Of a stretch of DNA of 64,000 nucleotides, positions 34,701 to 49,700 are shown in pieces. The position numbers and the translations under genes were made by a program. The DNA is from Apostichopus japonicus. Its lineage: Eukaryota; Echinodermata; Holothuroidea; Aspidochirotida; Stichopodidae. Every line of letters begins with the position of its first letter. Positions within the stretch are counted from its first letter, which is position 1. The notes below the pieces were generated by a model. That model was not told where the DNA came from and made no database searches. It was given only the letters and a program-made list of their open reading frames with translations. The stretch is taken from the NCBI RefSeq assembly GCF_037975245.1, contig NC_092579.1, positions 27,637,666 to 27,701,665 on the forward strand. The letters are read 5' to 3'.

Positions 34701-37700
34701 AGTCACAGCGGAAGGCACTGTTCATTCATTAGCTACAGCCACTGAAGCGTCTAACCATTGTGTTATTGGGGGTATAGGCTTTTGATAGCAAGTTGCTTTG
34801 TGTTGAGGCTGTATTGGCATGATGCAAGATGGGTATTAAAAGCAAGTTGTGTCATACTGTACATGTGCAATAATTAGGCAGATTGGGAACCCCATGTGTG
34901 TTAACACCTGGGACCTACTGAACCGCATTCTGACCCTCTTCTGTGAAATATTGTTTGATATTGTATAACAATGCATTGATCAGAATGTTTTTGCTCCCAG
35001 CCTGTGGTGAGTAGATGTATTCTGTATTATTTAGGCATTAAGGTGTTAAAATTCTAAATTTTCAAAGGAAGGCGAGTGGTTTTACATTCAACACCAAGCA
35101 ATGTCCGTTTCCACGAACTGACAAACATGTTATAAAAACAAATTTTGTAGGCAGAACGTTATGACTTGTATAAGGTAGCCACAATTTTTTTAAAACCAGT
35201 TAAATAGTATCACGAGTGTATCTTGGGTTGTGTGTTTGGTAGAAATATTTAATGTGTGTTGAAGTTTTTAAGAGAGGGGAGGAGGGGGAAGTGTGTTTGC
35301 CAGGATTCACCAAGACATTTTAAAATGGCAAGGCAATGTCATATCTTGATGTGAGAGAGATGAGGCCCTGCGATTTGGGTCTATGCGCAGTTGCATTAGT
35401 GTGGCAATTCCACACAGAACTATCAAGGGGCCACTTCCTGTCAATATTCCCGAAAAACAGAAGGCAAACCCACCGGTGGTTCTGGCATGAAGTCGCCATA
35501 AAACCAATAATTAATCTGTCGAATCAATGCAGCCATTTGTTTTGAAACATTCTTGTTAGAGACCAACCTACATTTTCGTAGCAGAGGTACCCTATCTATA
35601 GCCTACATCTAGGCTACTTTGAATATACCAATCAGGGCAGACGGTCGTTACTGTGGTAGGCTGTCGAAGCAAACAACCGCCCTATAATTGTGCCAGTTTG
35701 GAAGAAGAGGTAAAACTTGGTAGGCTTTGTCGTACAGGACAAAATAAAGCTGAATTAACTTGAATTGACCCTACAGAAAAAAGTGGAGTATTCTGATAAT
35801 GAATTTAACTTGAATTGACCCTACAGAAAAAAGTGGAGTATTCTGTACTTTTATAATAGACAAGCAACTGCTTCAAATAATCGATAGGAATTTCCAGATT
35901 GAAAGAGCCATTTATTCGAAATTTGAGTGCTCAGTATTTAAGGTCTTGGTATAAACAGTAAAATAACTACTTTCATGATTATCTTCAGTTCCACTCAGAC
36001 GACCTGTTTTAAAATGATATAAGCTCTCAGGGTACAATCTTTCAAGTACTTTGAAATGTATGATGGCTACTTATAAAAGCATCAGGAAATCATAATCCAG
36101 TCATATTTGCCTCTTTAAAATTCTGCTGGTTTTCTCTGACTACGGCAGGTTCTGTCGTTCTTACCCTCATCTTTTAGAATCCATGCAGGGATCATTATCA
36201 ATCTACGTAAGTCCTAAACCTTTTACCGGTTTATAGCGCTACTCCAAATTCAATGTTTTGGGTTTACATGGTAGTTTGGAAATTCTTGAAACTCGTCTCG
36301 CTGTAGTTTGTCACAATATTTCATTGCAGTTTATTGATACTTGATCTACATTTGATCAATTATAAGGTAGTGTGTAGGAATAGCAGTGGTGCTACAACGA
36401 CTATTTGTACATTGAATGAAATGCTAAACATTTCTTGTTAAGAAACAAAAGGGTTCGATTTGACTGGTCAAAAGGGACCCAAAAAAGACAGCAATTTTAA
36501 AGGGACTGTAGTACAGGTGAAACAACCAAAACAAGCCCATGATGGAATGAAAGTTCAGTTAGAATGTTCACTGCCTTGTGAAAGTTATGGGGACATGTAA
36601 ACATAATGTGTGCTTGTCACAAAATTATGAACACCATTAAGATATTCCAATGTTATTTGGAGAATTGCTGAAATGTTTATGAAACTTTCTGACAAATCCT
36701 TGTAATTTTATTTCAACATATAGTAGCATTTCAAAAAATTGTAAAACTTCTCCAGAATGGGGCCTCATGACGTTCTCAAAAACCCATGAGAGATGATTCA
36801 AGGAATACTATCGCTCTAAATGCATTGTATGTGAAATTTGATACTATTCAGAGTCACCATGTTATGTATTATATAGTGTCTATAATAGTATAGTTAGTGG
36901 AGTTGAGTTGGAAAACCATAAATGTAGTTATAGTACATAGTTATTTACTATAAGTCTCCACAATTGCAGAAAAGTGTAGAAATCAGAGGGAAGAAGAGTC
37001 ACCATGCAAGTTCTTTGTTTCCTTTAGACGCTCCCTAAGGCATATTTACTCTGAACCAACAATATAAACAAATGGTCCTGTTTGCGGATCCAGGATTAGA
37101 ATCTAGTCACCACACCATCATGATGTATGTAGAGATAGCAACTCCCTGGAGATAGTAAGCCAAGTTCTTCCGGAGTCAAGTGTAGGACTATATCTAGTCT
37201 GGTTAGAGGACTGGATATAAAGCTTGGAAAAGGGAGTGGCATTCTACAAGAATGGTGATGTTGCAGAAGAGTATCTCAACACCTACTATCATATGTAATA
37301 TTCAAACCCACACCAAATCATTATTTAACATATATATATATAGGTATATATATATATATAGGTATATATATATAGGTATATGCAGTATATATATAGATAT
37401 ATATATAAACCTATATATATAAACCTATATATATATATAAACCTATATATATATATATATATATATAAACCTATATATATATGTGTGTGTGTGTCTGCTA
37501 TATCAAGATCTGTTATTCTGGCGATAAGTTTCTGTTTAAGTTTGCAGGAGAATGGTATGTGGCAGGACAACATAGTTTGTGTGACATTATAGGGTTATGC
37601 TTAAGGCAGTGATGTGACAGAATGAGGCTGTGACAGACCAATCAGTTGAAACACAGTCCTACACAGACCTTTACTTTAGTTATTTCTATGATAGATTTAG

Positions 37701-40700
37701 ACAAAAGGCTTGTAGCTTCTGAATAATATCTTCTAAGTGATGTATATCAGGTAACTTGTATGTTTTGCAGTTTTCTTAATGATGTAGCATAATATCATCA
37801 TTGGGTGCCCTACATAGTTTAGACGTGTTGCATCCTGCCTGCACTTTGAATCTAAAAAATATAAAAAAAACTATTTAGTATTTATTCATTCTGATTTCCA
37901 GCCTCTCTTCTCAGCACAAAGAATGGAAACAAAAAACATGGCGCAAAACATGTCTGCAAAACAAAAATATCCAGATGGTTGACTGCAGAAGTTGCCAATA
38001 CTAGTTATAAATTACACACTGTCTCGTCTGCGCTACATCCATTCGTCATTGAAAGTTCTGGAGGACAAAAAAAAAAAAAAAAAAAGTAGAAAGAAGCCAC
38101 AAGTGTTTGCATTTTGTGCTCATCAATAACAAGCATAGTTGTTGTAGGACAGCGTGCATTCTTGGTTCATTTGTCAGGGAAAGCCCTGTATAGATTCTGT
38201 GTACATTCATCGGAAGGTATTGATCTGTAAACCGCACAAAGTGGGCGTCTCGCTAACAACAATGAGTCCAGCTTTATATTTGCAACAGCGATGCTACTCA
38301 TGCTATTTAATAGTAGGCTTTTGATCCAAGTTGGTTTCACCTAAGGCAGATGGTGAAGTGATACAATGAAGTGCTTTATACTTAATTTGTTCTATACCTT
38401 GGAATTAGTGCACTAAGAAGATTACATTACTGTGAAACATTTTCTAGTCACTTTATCATTCACATATCATGGCCCTCATTTTTACTTTTTTTTTGTAGGA
38501 TATTTAGGAGATTTTGTTGTTGTTTTTTTTTTGAGAGGAAAAACTGCAAAACTATCAGCCATAAAATTTGTGTGTTGAACAAAGGTATATTGAGGAGTTC
38601 CTTTAACTTAATGGATAGTACCTTGAAACAGGGCAATTTCTTTTTTTTCAATTTCACAGCATCAAACAAGAATATTCTTCAAGATCCTTTAAAGGAAGAG
38701 TCAGGATTTTATTTAGCTTCCAAAGCCATGCTAGGAGTCCTATATACACTATGGACAGTACTGAAGCATATATTGTAAGCTCCTTTAATATAGAAGTGTT
38801 TGTGTCATTCAGCTGCAAGATTCATGTACAAAGGGGGGAAGGGGGGTGGGGGGCAGGGAGGCATACAGATTGGCAGTATCAAACAAGAACATACTTCAAA
38901 ATCCTTTAAAGGAAGAGTCAGGATATTATTTAGCTTCAAAAGCCATGCTAGGAGTCTTATGTACACTATGGACAGTACTGAAGAATATATTGTAAGCTCC
39001 TTTAATGTAGAAGTGTTTGTGTCATTCAGCTGCAAGATTCATGTACAATGGGGGGGGGGGGCAGGGGGGAGGGTGGCATACAGTTTGGCAGTATCAAACA
39101 AGACCAGAACAAAGCTATAAAGATATGTCACAAAATATTCAGTAAAAAAATTCCAAGAAAGCACATGCTTAGAGAATGATAGATGCAAACTGTTCTAGCA
39201 ATATGATGTTGATTCAAAAAAAGTGGTAGGATTTCTTTCCTCACTTTGCTTTAGGACAAAACGTCTACTTTTGTTGGGTATTAAATGTAAAGAAACAGTT
39301 TTGTGATTGAGAGCATGGATGGGCCACACAATCTTATCCAACACCATAGTCTGGAAATTTTATCCATTATAAATAGCTCTTTTGTACCTTAGGTTGACAC
39401 TCGTCACACAGAAAGGTATACAAATCTGGTCTTTTGTTGGCAGGCATATAAATTCCACTTAAGAATCTAACTGCCAGCTGTGGTACTATTTTGCCCGTTT
39501 GATTTCATGTGAAACTTTGTTGGTACATTCCATTGACCTTCTAGAGCAAACAATAGGTATAGTCCTATTGGTATTTGGAAAACACACACACCTACAGATT
39601 TTAACAGTGTTTACCTTATGACAAAGAGTTCTTCTTGAAGGAGAGAGGTCCCCTTTAGTTGTACTGTACTAACCTTATAGGATCTATTAAGGACAAGGCA
39701 TTTTATGCATATTTTTTGTCATTTAATGTTTGTCAGAAAAATATGGCCTTGGAATTTTTTTCCTAGAAATTTTAGATAGTTAGATTTGCATGATGATGAC
39801 GGAGAATTTTTAGAGGTGTAGTCAAAGAGCCCTTTGGCAGTGAAGAATATGTTTTAAGGTAACCATTGTCATGCTTTTGCATCCATTGCCAACTCGGTGA
39901 GGGGAACTGTAAACTGTTTAAAGCAGCTTGGCAATGTTTCAAATCATTGCTTGAGTCATGAAGGTTTTATCACTTTCCTTGGTTAATTCATCCTGCAGAT
40001 TGTTGCGATAGTCAGTAATTATTCATACAAATATATGTGCAGGGGCAAAGGAGGGGGGTGGGGTTGGGTGGGAGGGAGGGAGTTTAGAGTTGCCAATGTG
40101 CAGTATCGTTCAGCATATATACTATATAGCTTCTTTCCTTTTTTCCATGTGAAACTGGATGACTTGAAAAGCTTGGTAAAAGCTCTGTAGATCTTTTTGT
40201 CGATTATTGGGTATACCCGATAAAAGCCTTGGAAATTTAAAGACAGTGCAATGTTCATTTGCATAGTTATGATGATTTTAATATGCCAAAAAAAATTTAC
40301 ATATAGCAGAGGTTATTTCTTGCAATCCTTGTGCCTTGCCAGATAAATGTGGAAGAGGTATTTTTGCAACCTAATTCACTATTAACTTTGAACAAATAAC
40401 CTACTTGACCTTTCCAAATATCTTGAGAGATTCAGTTGCCTGTTTTAGCAAGTTTGAGCACAGCTGAGTTAGTGAAGAGTAGTTGGAATGAAGCACTATG
40501 TGTGTATGTTTTATGTTTACAATGGAAGCTAGGCCTGTACAGTGTTTAATACATACTGTGGTACATTAAACGTGTGAAAAAATTCAGAAAATGTCAGCTG
40601 AGTTTTCCATGCTTGGGAAAAGCAAACACTAACAATATCAAGTTTCATTTGCATTGATGATTTTAATAAAGCTTAATGTACCATGAGACTTTTAATATTC

Positions 40701-43700
40701 ACAACATCGCCTCTATTACAGATAAAGAAACAGATATGTTTCAATAGAGCGATATGATATATATATATTTAATTATTTACAGAAATGCTTCCATTTTATT
40801 CTTAAAGGCACATGACTTTTGGACTTAGTCTGATTAAAGTGCTTATGGAAAGTACAAACACACTCGATATTAGCATTTCTCCCCCCCAAAAAAAATGAAG
40901 AATGAAAAGAAAAAAAACTTCATGAAGTTTGGTAAATTTTCTTTTTAATTTTAATTTTAATTGATGAGTTTGAGGAGAATAGTTGATGATCCTTGATTAA
41001 GTGGCTTGATTAAGTAGCATGGTGATGTTTTGAGTTGAATTTATAGCAAAAACTTCCTTCTTCGCACATTGTGTTCTCATCATCTCATGAGATGATTTAT
41101 TACTGGATGTTTGAAAATATGAAGATCTTTGTTGACAAAAGTTGCTAAGTAATAAAAAGGTTGGAATGAAAACAGCATATAGTATTGAGGTAGTGATAGG
41201 AATAGTAACTTACAATATTGTGCAAGAAATGATACCCTTCCCCACCCTCCCCAACCACAGATCGGTATGTGCTACGATGTTGATGTATAAGATAACATAT
41301 GGCCGTGCCTTACAATATTGTGTAAGAAATTATACTCTTCCCACACTCCCCAACCACAGATCTGTATGTGTTACGATGTTGAATGTACAAGATAACATAT
41401 GGCCGTGCCTTACGATATTGTGTAAGAAATGATACCCTTCCCCACACTCCCCAACCACAGATCTGTATGTGCTATGATGTTGATGTACAAGATAACATAT
41501 GACCCTGCCTTACAATATTGTGTAAGAAATGATACCCATTCCCACACTCCCCAACCACAGATCTGTATGTGTTACGATGTTGATGTACAAGATAACATAT
41601 GGCCATGCCTTTCAATATTGTGTAAGAAATGATACCCATTCCCACACTCCCCAACCACAGATCTGTATGTGTTACGATGTTGATGTACAAGATAACATAT
41701 GGCCGTGCCTTACAATATTGTGTAAGAAATGATATCCTTCCCCACACTCCCCAACCCCAGATCTGTATGTGTTACGATGTTGATGTACAAGATAACATAT
41801 GGCCGTGCCTTACAATATTGTGCTAGAAATGATACCCTTCCCCACACTCCCCAACCACAGATCTTTATGTGCTATGATGTTGATGTACAAGATAACATAT
41901 GGCCGTGCCTTACAATATTGTGTAAGAAATGATACCCTTCCCCACACTCCCCAACCACGTTGCTGTATGTGCTATGATGTTGATGTACAAGATTACATAT
42001 GACCAGTAATAACATCATTTTACCTTCAGTAACTGAACACTGTTAAGTCTTCCAGCTTGTCAATTTAGCAGTTTAGAAGTTTGAACCTTCATTTAATCTG
42101 TTTGTGTACAAAATAGTTTCACTTTGACTGTTTGATTTGTTATGACATCATTAGGTGTTCATTGATGGCAAAGGTAATTCAACTTGATTCCCTAAAAGTA
42201 TTTTGCTTTCCTTTTGCACCAAGAGAGAGCACTGTGTCCTTTTTTACCAGTGATCACCCTCGTGAAAGATAATTATTTTTTTTCTTAGTAGTATGCCCCT
42301 TCATATTATGAAGAACTGCATCTTTTTGGTTGTTAAATTTTTATATGTAAAAGTTGTTGAAACTTACAATAAATAGTCCACACAGCAAAACCATCAAGTG
42401 TTGCTACTGTTGTATTGCATATTATTTCATTGCTTAAATATTTAGGCAAAGTGGTTTGCTTTTCTCTACACAAAATTATGCGAAAATTTATATCTAACAG
42501 TAGATCATCACTCTTATGCACAGAATTGGAAAAAACAATAACATTCTCGATGTTTCATGATCTATAATAAGACAAAATGCTTAGTCAGGAAATTCAGATT
42601 GATACAGAAAATTGATCCCATTGGCTCCACTTTATCAAACAGATGGTTCCGTTGAACCATTGTTCTTTTGGACTGTCAAGGTCAACTTCAACTGTTTTTT
42701 TGTTGTTAAACACCTGACATCATTTTGCATTGGTCCCATCTGGGTTGAGCTATGTATACTGAAAGCTGATATCAATTAATATTTAACCAAGTTTTCTGCT
42801 AGTCTAGACTTTATGTTGTGATATTCTTCAGCGCATATGGGTAGGAGGGGAATAGAAAGAGAGAGAGGGGGAGGGAGGGGGGTCGGAGATTGAGAGGGAG
42901 TGGGATATGAAGGGGAAGGCAGTAAGACAAAGAAAAATTGTTGAGGGCAGATGTTACAAGAATGTGGTTTGGGTATCATTTGCACTTATCTTCTGTGGTT
43001 GACCCTTATTTCTTGAGTGTGGTTGACTTCCACAACCCTCTCCTTCCCTTGCTTGTTGCTTGCTGACTGCTAGTAGCCTATTGCTGCCTTTGCGGAAAAT
43101 AATGAGGTTTTTCATCTGTAAATGCAACCTCCAATGGACTTTCAGGGTAACATAGACAAAGTATCCACATCCACGAAATTCCAGAGAAAACAAAAATCCT
43201 TCGAAAGGGTAGAAGAATAATTGCTATATATAACACTTACCAGTGTGGTATCGTCAATTACTAGTTATGCTTGTGATTTATTTACAGAAAACACTGGTGT
43301 GAACTTTTTGATTTGATTTAAACATGGCAATTTAGTAACTTGACCAATCAAATCACATTTCACAACATGCTTCATGTGGTAATAAAAACTTGTCGTCACG
43401 ACAAAAATATGTGACTTTGTTCCCCTTGTCCCACCGAAAAAAAAGGGAAGAAAATAGCCTCCACCCCCATTGTAAAATGATATGATCCGAGCGAGTACTA
43501 TCATTCACTCACAAACGACAAACATGATTTTTATAATATGGCGCTGGCTAACTCACAAATGCTTTGGGTATTGTTGTACAATATGTTTAAGCACTGACTG
43601 CAGTACGTAGGTTCAGTTCAAGACTGAAATATGCTTTATTGTTAGTGTTACAGTGTAAATAAAATGTTTGCTTAATGCAACAAGGAATTTTTTTTTCAGG

Positions 43701-46700
43701 GTCAAGTTCTATTGGTAGCCAAATCTCGTTTTGAATCTATTGAATGAAGTTTTGGCGGGCTTCTGTTATCCGTCTTTGTCGATAATTAACCAGCCGACCG
43801 GGTGACGGTAGCCAAGAAACCACTTGAAAATGTGGATTCTTTGTCTTCTAGTATTTTGTAAACAGGCTGTGACAAATTATTGCGTTTCTAGGGAAACAGT
43901 TGGCAAAGACATGCGGGTATCAATCTAGTAGCTTAAACTGTAATAATGTTCAGATATATTGAAGTGTTTTGTTACATCCATGATTAAATTGATGGAAGTG
44001 AGAGACTTCTAATAAAGTTGTAATGCATATTGTTTAATGTTATTTTGATTGTTGAATCAGGGGAGGTCTTTGATTTTGAAACAATTAAATAAACCTAAGG
44101 CATGGAGCCGAGCAGTTTTTACACATACTTTGCTTGGTGCGGTTTAGACTATGTTAACCGTTGAAATGAAAATAAAAATAAAATAAAACTGTTAGCAAAC
44201 TGCTTATCCACTAGAGAGCCTGTCTAGGAGAATATGTAAAAGTAAGTTGGCCTGACGTTTCGATCCTAGCAGGATCTTCTTCAAAAGCTAAATGACAAGT
44301 AACAATAACAGAAGGGACAAAAACACGCACAGAATACAGACAGGGTAATGAGCATGGGGAACACAAATGAAAATAAATAAACTATCGATTGGTAGTTAAT
44401 TGAAAGTTACATGCATGGGAACCTTATCATACAAGGGCAAAAGATAAAATTTGTGAAGAAATTAAATAATTTATAAAGGAGGTGTTAATACTTTGGACAG
44501 AAATGACAAGTAAATCGTTATTCATATTTTGTGAAGGTTAATTTGTTATAATTGATTTGACATAAATTACAATTTAAGAGTTGTTCATCAGACCTTCCAA
44601 CTTATGATGATTGGTGTGACCGTTCTCACTTTTTTATCTCATATATTGTCTACTTTGATGCTGGTTATTCATTGTAATCATTGACATTGTATAATGATAG
44701 AGTTTTGGAATATTCCTTAATTTGAAATGTTAATCAGTTATGGCAAGCCTGGGGTTGAGTTCATTGGATGTCATCAAAATGCAGCACCGGTCCGAAAACT
44801 GTTCTTCCTTCCTGGCCAGGTAAGTCTCTCTTATGCAAATTTTTGTTGAATATGCATATATACTTTTCACTGCATGTTTTATGGGCAGTTCTAATGCAAG
44901 GGTAAATTTTGGCTTGAGGTGGGGGGGGGGGGGGGATAGATTAAGAGACTTTTATGACAGCAACTGCTAAGCCATATCTGGAACATATTTTGATGATAGT
45001 CTCTGAATAAGCATTTGGTCTCAATCTTGTTAGGAAGTTCAGCATTCCGTGGGAAGAATGTGAATTGGAGATCTAGGTTTCCTACAATTTACTTTGTTCC
45101 TCGCTTACCTGTCCCCCCAAAACCTTTGCACCTCCTACTATGCCTAGAATGAACTGGTAACCTTTTAACAATGTGCGCCCTCTATGACCAGGTTTCCTAC
45201 ATTTCATAGAACCACCTGTCTGGAAGTATCACCTGTTAATGTCACTTTGCTGTAATTTGAGTATCCATTTTTGATCACATTTACACTCATATCTAGTTTC
45301 CCAATGGGATCCTGTAACAGCATAGTTCTAAACCAAGCTACACATTTTTTTTTCACTTCTGGTGGAAACATCAGCAGGAGGGGCTTGCCATCATTAGGGG
45401 AATAGTTGTCTGGAATTTAACAGAATTCACACTAGATTCACACCTGACCTTGACAATATTTGACTGAATAATGTAGGATTTAAATTTACTCATAAATAGT
45501 TTGTCTTTCATATTCAAGTATGATGTTTTCTTTGAGTTCTTCACTACACTTATTATCCTTGTTGCAAATCTCCATTTTGCTCTTCTCAGGGTAAAATGAT
45601 CAGTTGGTGTGGTGATAATACTCTTCACTTGTGGGAGATCAACAACAGACAAGATAACGATGTCCTAGAGGAGGTTCAAAACTACTTTATGGAAGGAAAG
45701 TGAGTATTTCCCTTTTCCTATCACCTCACAGAGGAGAGTCAAAATTGGTAAATGTTCCTCAATTAATCTCAGCTGAGGATAAAGTGTCGTGTGGCAATAC
45801 CGTGATATATATAACATCCTTGCACTTCTTGGTAAGGTCACCTAGCAACCCTCCCTTCTTGGTATTGTCACACAAGGACTGCCAGTGTTATGTAAGGTAC
45901 AACTGCCTTTCATGATACAATAATTATCACAGTAACTTCCAATAGCAAGTCAAGTTACCTAGTTAGTAGCTTTATTTAATTCAGTGGTTTGTAGTTTGCC
46001 CTCATATTTATTATTCACATTTACATCTTTAAGAAAGTCTTTATCCTTCCTATTCATAAGAAAAAAACTTAATAACCTGGCTGTTGAGACAGTATTACAA
46101 GATGATCTTTCCTTATTCCTTCCTCCTCCTTCTCTGCCTCTACAATTCCTTTCCTCTATGTTTCCTCCTCTTCTTCTCCCTTTTCTCTTTCCTCTTCTAC
46201 CTTCCCGTCTCTCTTACATTCTTTTCTCCATCTCCCGCCTTCCATTCTCCCTCCTTCCATTCTTCTCCCTCCTTCCATTCTTCTTTCTCCTTCCATTCTT
46301 CTCCCTCCTCCCATTCTTCTTTCTCCTTCCATTCTCCCTCCTTCCATTCTTTCCATTCCCCCCCCCTCACCACTAATTTTGAATCAAGTCGATGCATCAT
46401 GTCCACTCTTATTACAGATTGAAGAAAGTCTCTGTGTGTTGCCTGTCTATGGACTCCACTGCTTTCTACATCGGCACGGAAGGTGGTAACATACTCGTGA
46501 TGGACGTCCCTAAATTTGAGCTAGATAATGACCACGTCATCTACCAGGATGTCGTTATGCAAAAGTAAGCAACCGAACTGATTTCAAGGATTTTTGTCAC
46601 TTTGTGGTAGTTTGGTCAATTTTTGTTTCCATAACTGCCAAACATTTTGTTCCCCCCCCACAATAAGTGTAGTAGTCAGTTCAATTTTTGACCATCCCTG

Positions 46701-49700
46701 CTACTTTTACTGGATGAAACCACTTTAATTAATAAATTGTAACTAACACTTAATTTAAAACTCATTACATACCAGTAGAATTGAACACTGGTTTGCTGTA
46801 ACTTCTAAGCAAGAAAGGTTGTGTTGCATTCTCTCTATTGTGGGTGTTACATTTGAGGTTTGTAGTGGCCTCCAAAGAAACCCAAAACTTAACTCTTTGA
46901 CATTTATAAGAAAGAAATATTAAAATTGATGTTGATTACTAATGTTCAAAACTTGTTAATGTTACTAGTCAAACAAACCATGGACAGAAAACTGACTAGG
47001 AAGGTATAAAAATTGTTGTGAAAGACCAAATACTGGACTACTTTTTGGCTTACATGGTATTCCCTGCCATAGCATAACCATAAACAAATCAATTTAAAAA
47101 GTGTTAAAGTTTATCTTTTGGTTTGGTCCTAAGAAGGTACTTGGATGTGGTTTCTTTTGTAGAAGTAATGTTTGTAAATTTATGTTAATTTGAGAAGAGG
47201 TTTGGATGAAAAAAGAATGTGTTGGCTAGAACAGGATTGAACCAATCATGTCAGGATTACAAGTCTTTATGGTCTACTCCTTGTGTCAGACTCCCATCAG
47301 AAAATTAATATCACTTCCCATCTTAGCTATTCCAAGAAAGTTCAGCAACATTGCCAAAGCCCAACCTGTCTGCACTCATTCTCAACACATGAACATAGGA
47401 ACAACTGTCGAATGCCTCTGCCCTAACGGTAGTTGTCGTGGTTTCAAAGTTGAGAATATTATTCAGCTAGAGCTGAGTCTCTTGCCTCCCAGATATCTGC
47501 AACCTCCTCTTTCCTGCTCCTCCTCATCGGCTTGCCTTCAAAATCGTATCTCCATCAGTAAATAATTCTCCTCGGAAACTGATTTCCAAGGCCGGAAGGC
47601 AAAACACACAGAGAGTCTGTAAAGATATAAGTAATTCAACAGTGATGAGATAAGATAAAAATAAAAATCCATCACTTAGGATTTCCTCTCCCCCCTCCCC
47701 CCCCCCCTCGAGGGCCGGTATGATACAATAGATACGTCGCTTAGCCATTTGATCCTCAGGCGTAGTTACGATAGATACCTCACGTGCGGTATCTCAGTTT
47801 TTTTTTTTTTTTTTTTTTACTCTGGTCTCCATCCAACTGTCTGGGGAATGATTAACTCTCGTGCAGGAGACATCGAGATGGAAAAATGGGAAAAAATATC
47901 GTTCGTTGCTATTTAGGAAGTTGACCGTAGTAATTCATAACTCATTTACGGCAGCTAGCTGCGGTGAATTGCCCTTTGGAAATGATAAGCTTGGTTGGTT
48001 TGTTTGGTAGACAAACCGTGGAATAATTGATGTAACAGCGGTTACGGTAGCTAATATGGAGAGTTAAAGAGGGGAAAATTCAGTTACATGGTGTCTCAAT
48101 GAATGGTAAATTTATATAATTTGATTGTGTGGATTCTGATGTATTTAGAAACTAAAGAAAGAATCGTAGAGGGTTGTCATGTCTAGTGGATGTTATGCCG
48201 TTGTGATGTTAAGTAGCAGATTCTTGAGGAGAAACCTTTGCGGGTTGTCCAAAGGCAAAATTGGTCATTAAGAGAGATAAATTTCAATTGAAAGGTTTGC
48301 TGGTGGGTATGTTTACTGTGAGTAAAGGAGTCATCAGCGATTTCATAATCTGGCTACATACCGAAAATGTAATATATGAAAATGGACAAATTGCTAAACA
48401 TCCATGAAGAAAATCCACACCAAATGTGTGTTTGGATTGTAGCGGGTTAAGTATTACCTGAAAAATTGAGCAATATTCAGTGCATTATTTATTTCTTTGA
48501 GAAATGTTTGTTGCTGAGTTTAGGAGTTTCATTTCAATAGGTTTTGAAATAATTAATGATCCTGTTACATATTGTTAAAGACTTGTACAGCTAACCCCGT
48601 CAGCTCTTTTACCATACATCAGTCCTGTTGGCCGATGTCCTTTTTGCAGTTCATACAACCTCCTATTTGGTGGACAGCAAATCTGCAGTAGTATCTCATA
48701 AAGCAGTATAGTTTTGCACAAAATCTGTTGTTTCTTCCAAGGTCAATAAGAAAGCCCACTCGCCTTAACTTAAAACTGTTCAATTTTCATTTCAAATAAA
48801 CAACAAAATCTGTCCTTGTCGTAATCTCTGGCCTTTCATTATAAACAAATAAGGCAAGAGTAAAATGGATTTGTTAGTTACCTGATGAATAAAATGTCTT
48901 TGGGCGGGAAAAAGCTAGGATGTCTTTCTCGCTTTAATCAGTCGAAAAGTAGTATTTTGATCAGGACTAATGTTATTTGTATTAAACATGTTTGGTAAAA
49001 TTGTTAAATTGCAAGTACCTAGTGATCAACTGCCAGTTTACTGCTTGTAAGGAGTAGCTATGGAAAGAAATGTGATGCAATTATCATGTACTACAGTAAA
49101 CTACAGTATGTTAAGTATGTGATAATGCAGTAGTTACAACCTTAGTACTTAGAGAAGGAGAGGGAATGCCTTGCAATACAGAATAGTAAAAAAGGCTTTA
49201 ACTTCCTCAGACCGACCTATTTCACAATTATGGGACAAAGGTTATCGAAAGAATACGAGTAGCAGAAGCACTTTGAGTTAGGCATGTCTGTAGGATTTTG
49301 TAAAATTCTCTACCTTAAGGACAATTTTATGAAATGTTAGAAAATTAGCTTTTTAAGCAAGAGGTTGTTTATTTAACTCGGTCTGGAATTTTGAACTTGT
49401 TTTGATGGCTGATGTTAATTGGATCGTTTGCCATAATTGTGTCAACCCCTGAGAGTATACTATTCTTTTGATCAGAATAACATGGAAAAGGAGTCATACA
49501 GTCTCCATAAGTGATTGTAATTCAATGAAAGGTATTATTATCATTGGAACACTGTGTGTCAAGTTTTCCCCAGGGCAATTCATTCTCCTAATATGTTACA
49601 TCATAGCTTCACTGACAGTGTCCAGTATCAGAGTTTGGTCCCTACCGTTGTGTTACAGGTACCATACCTTCAACAGTGAACTTAAAATGTTAAAGCACTT

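Larger units (their letters stand above)
31939..44737 (+). other. LLGL intron 3 (12.8 kb), repeat-rich
   Basis: Contains a SINE (32265-32576), a ~49-bp duplication (35751-35846), a TA microsatellite (37329-37496), an A19 tract (about 38069), a 217-bp tandem duplication (38661-39102), a 100-bp satellite (41210-42003) and a possible Penelope-like fragment (about 44210-44345). No coding exon found. Confidence 0.75.

Noticed and set aside
37325-37592. ORFs rich in Tyr and Ile on both strands
   Set aside because: Translation of a TA/GT microsatellite.
41142-42002. Series of ORFs with the same [10 protein letters not shown]-like peptide every 100 bp
   Set aside because: The repeat unit is 100 bp, so the same peptide appears in successive frames; not a gene family.
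46084-46422. C/T-rich ORFs on both strands ([16 protein letters not shown])
   Set aside because: Low-complexity polypyrimidine repeat inside an LLGL intron.
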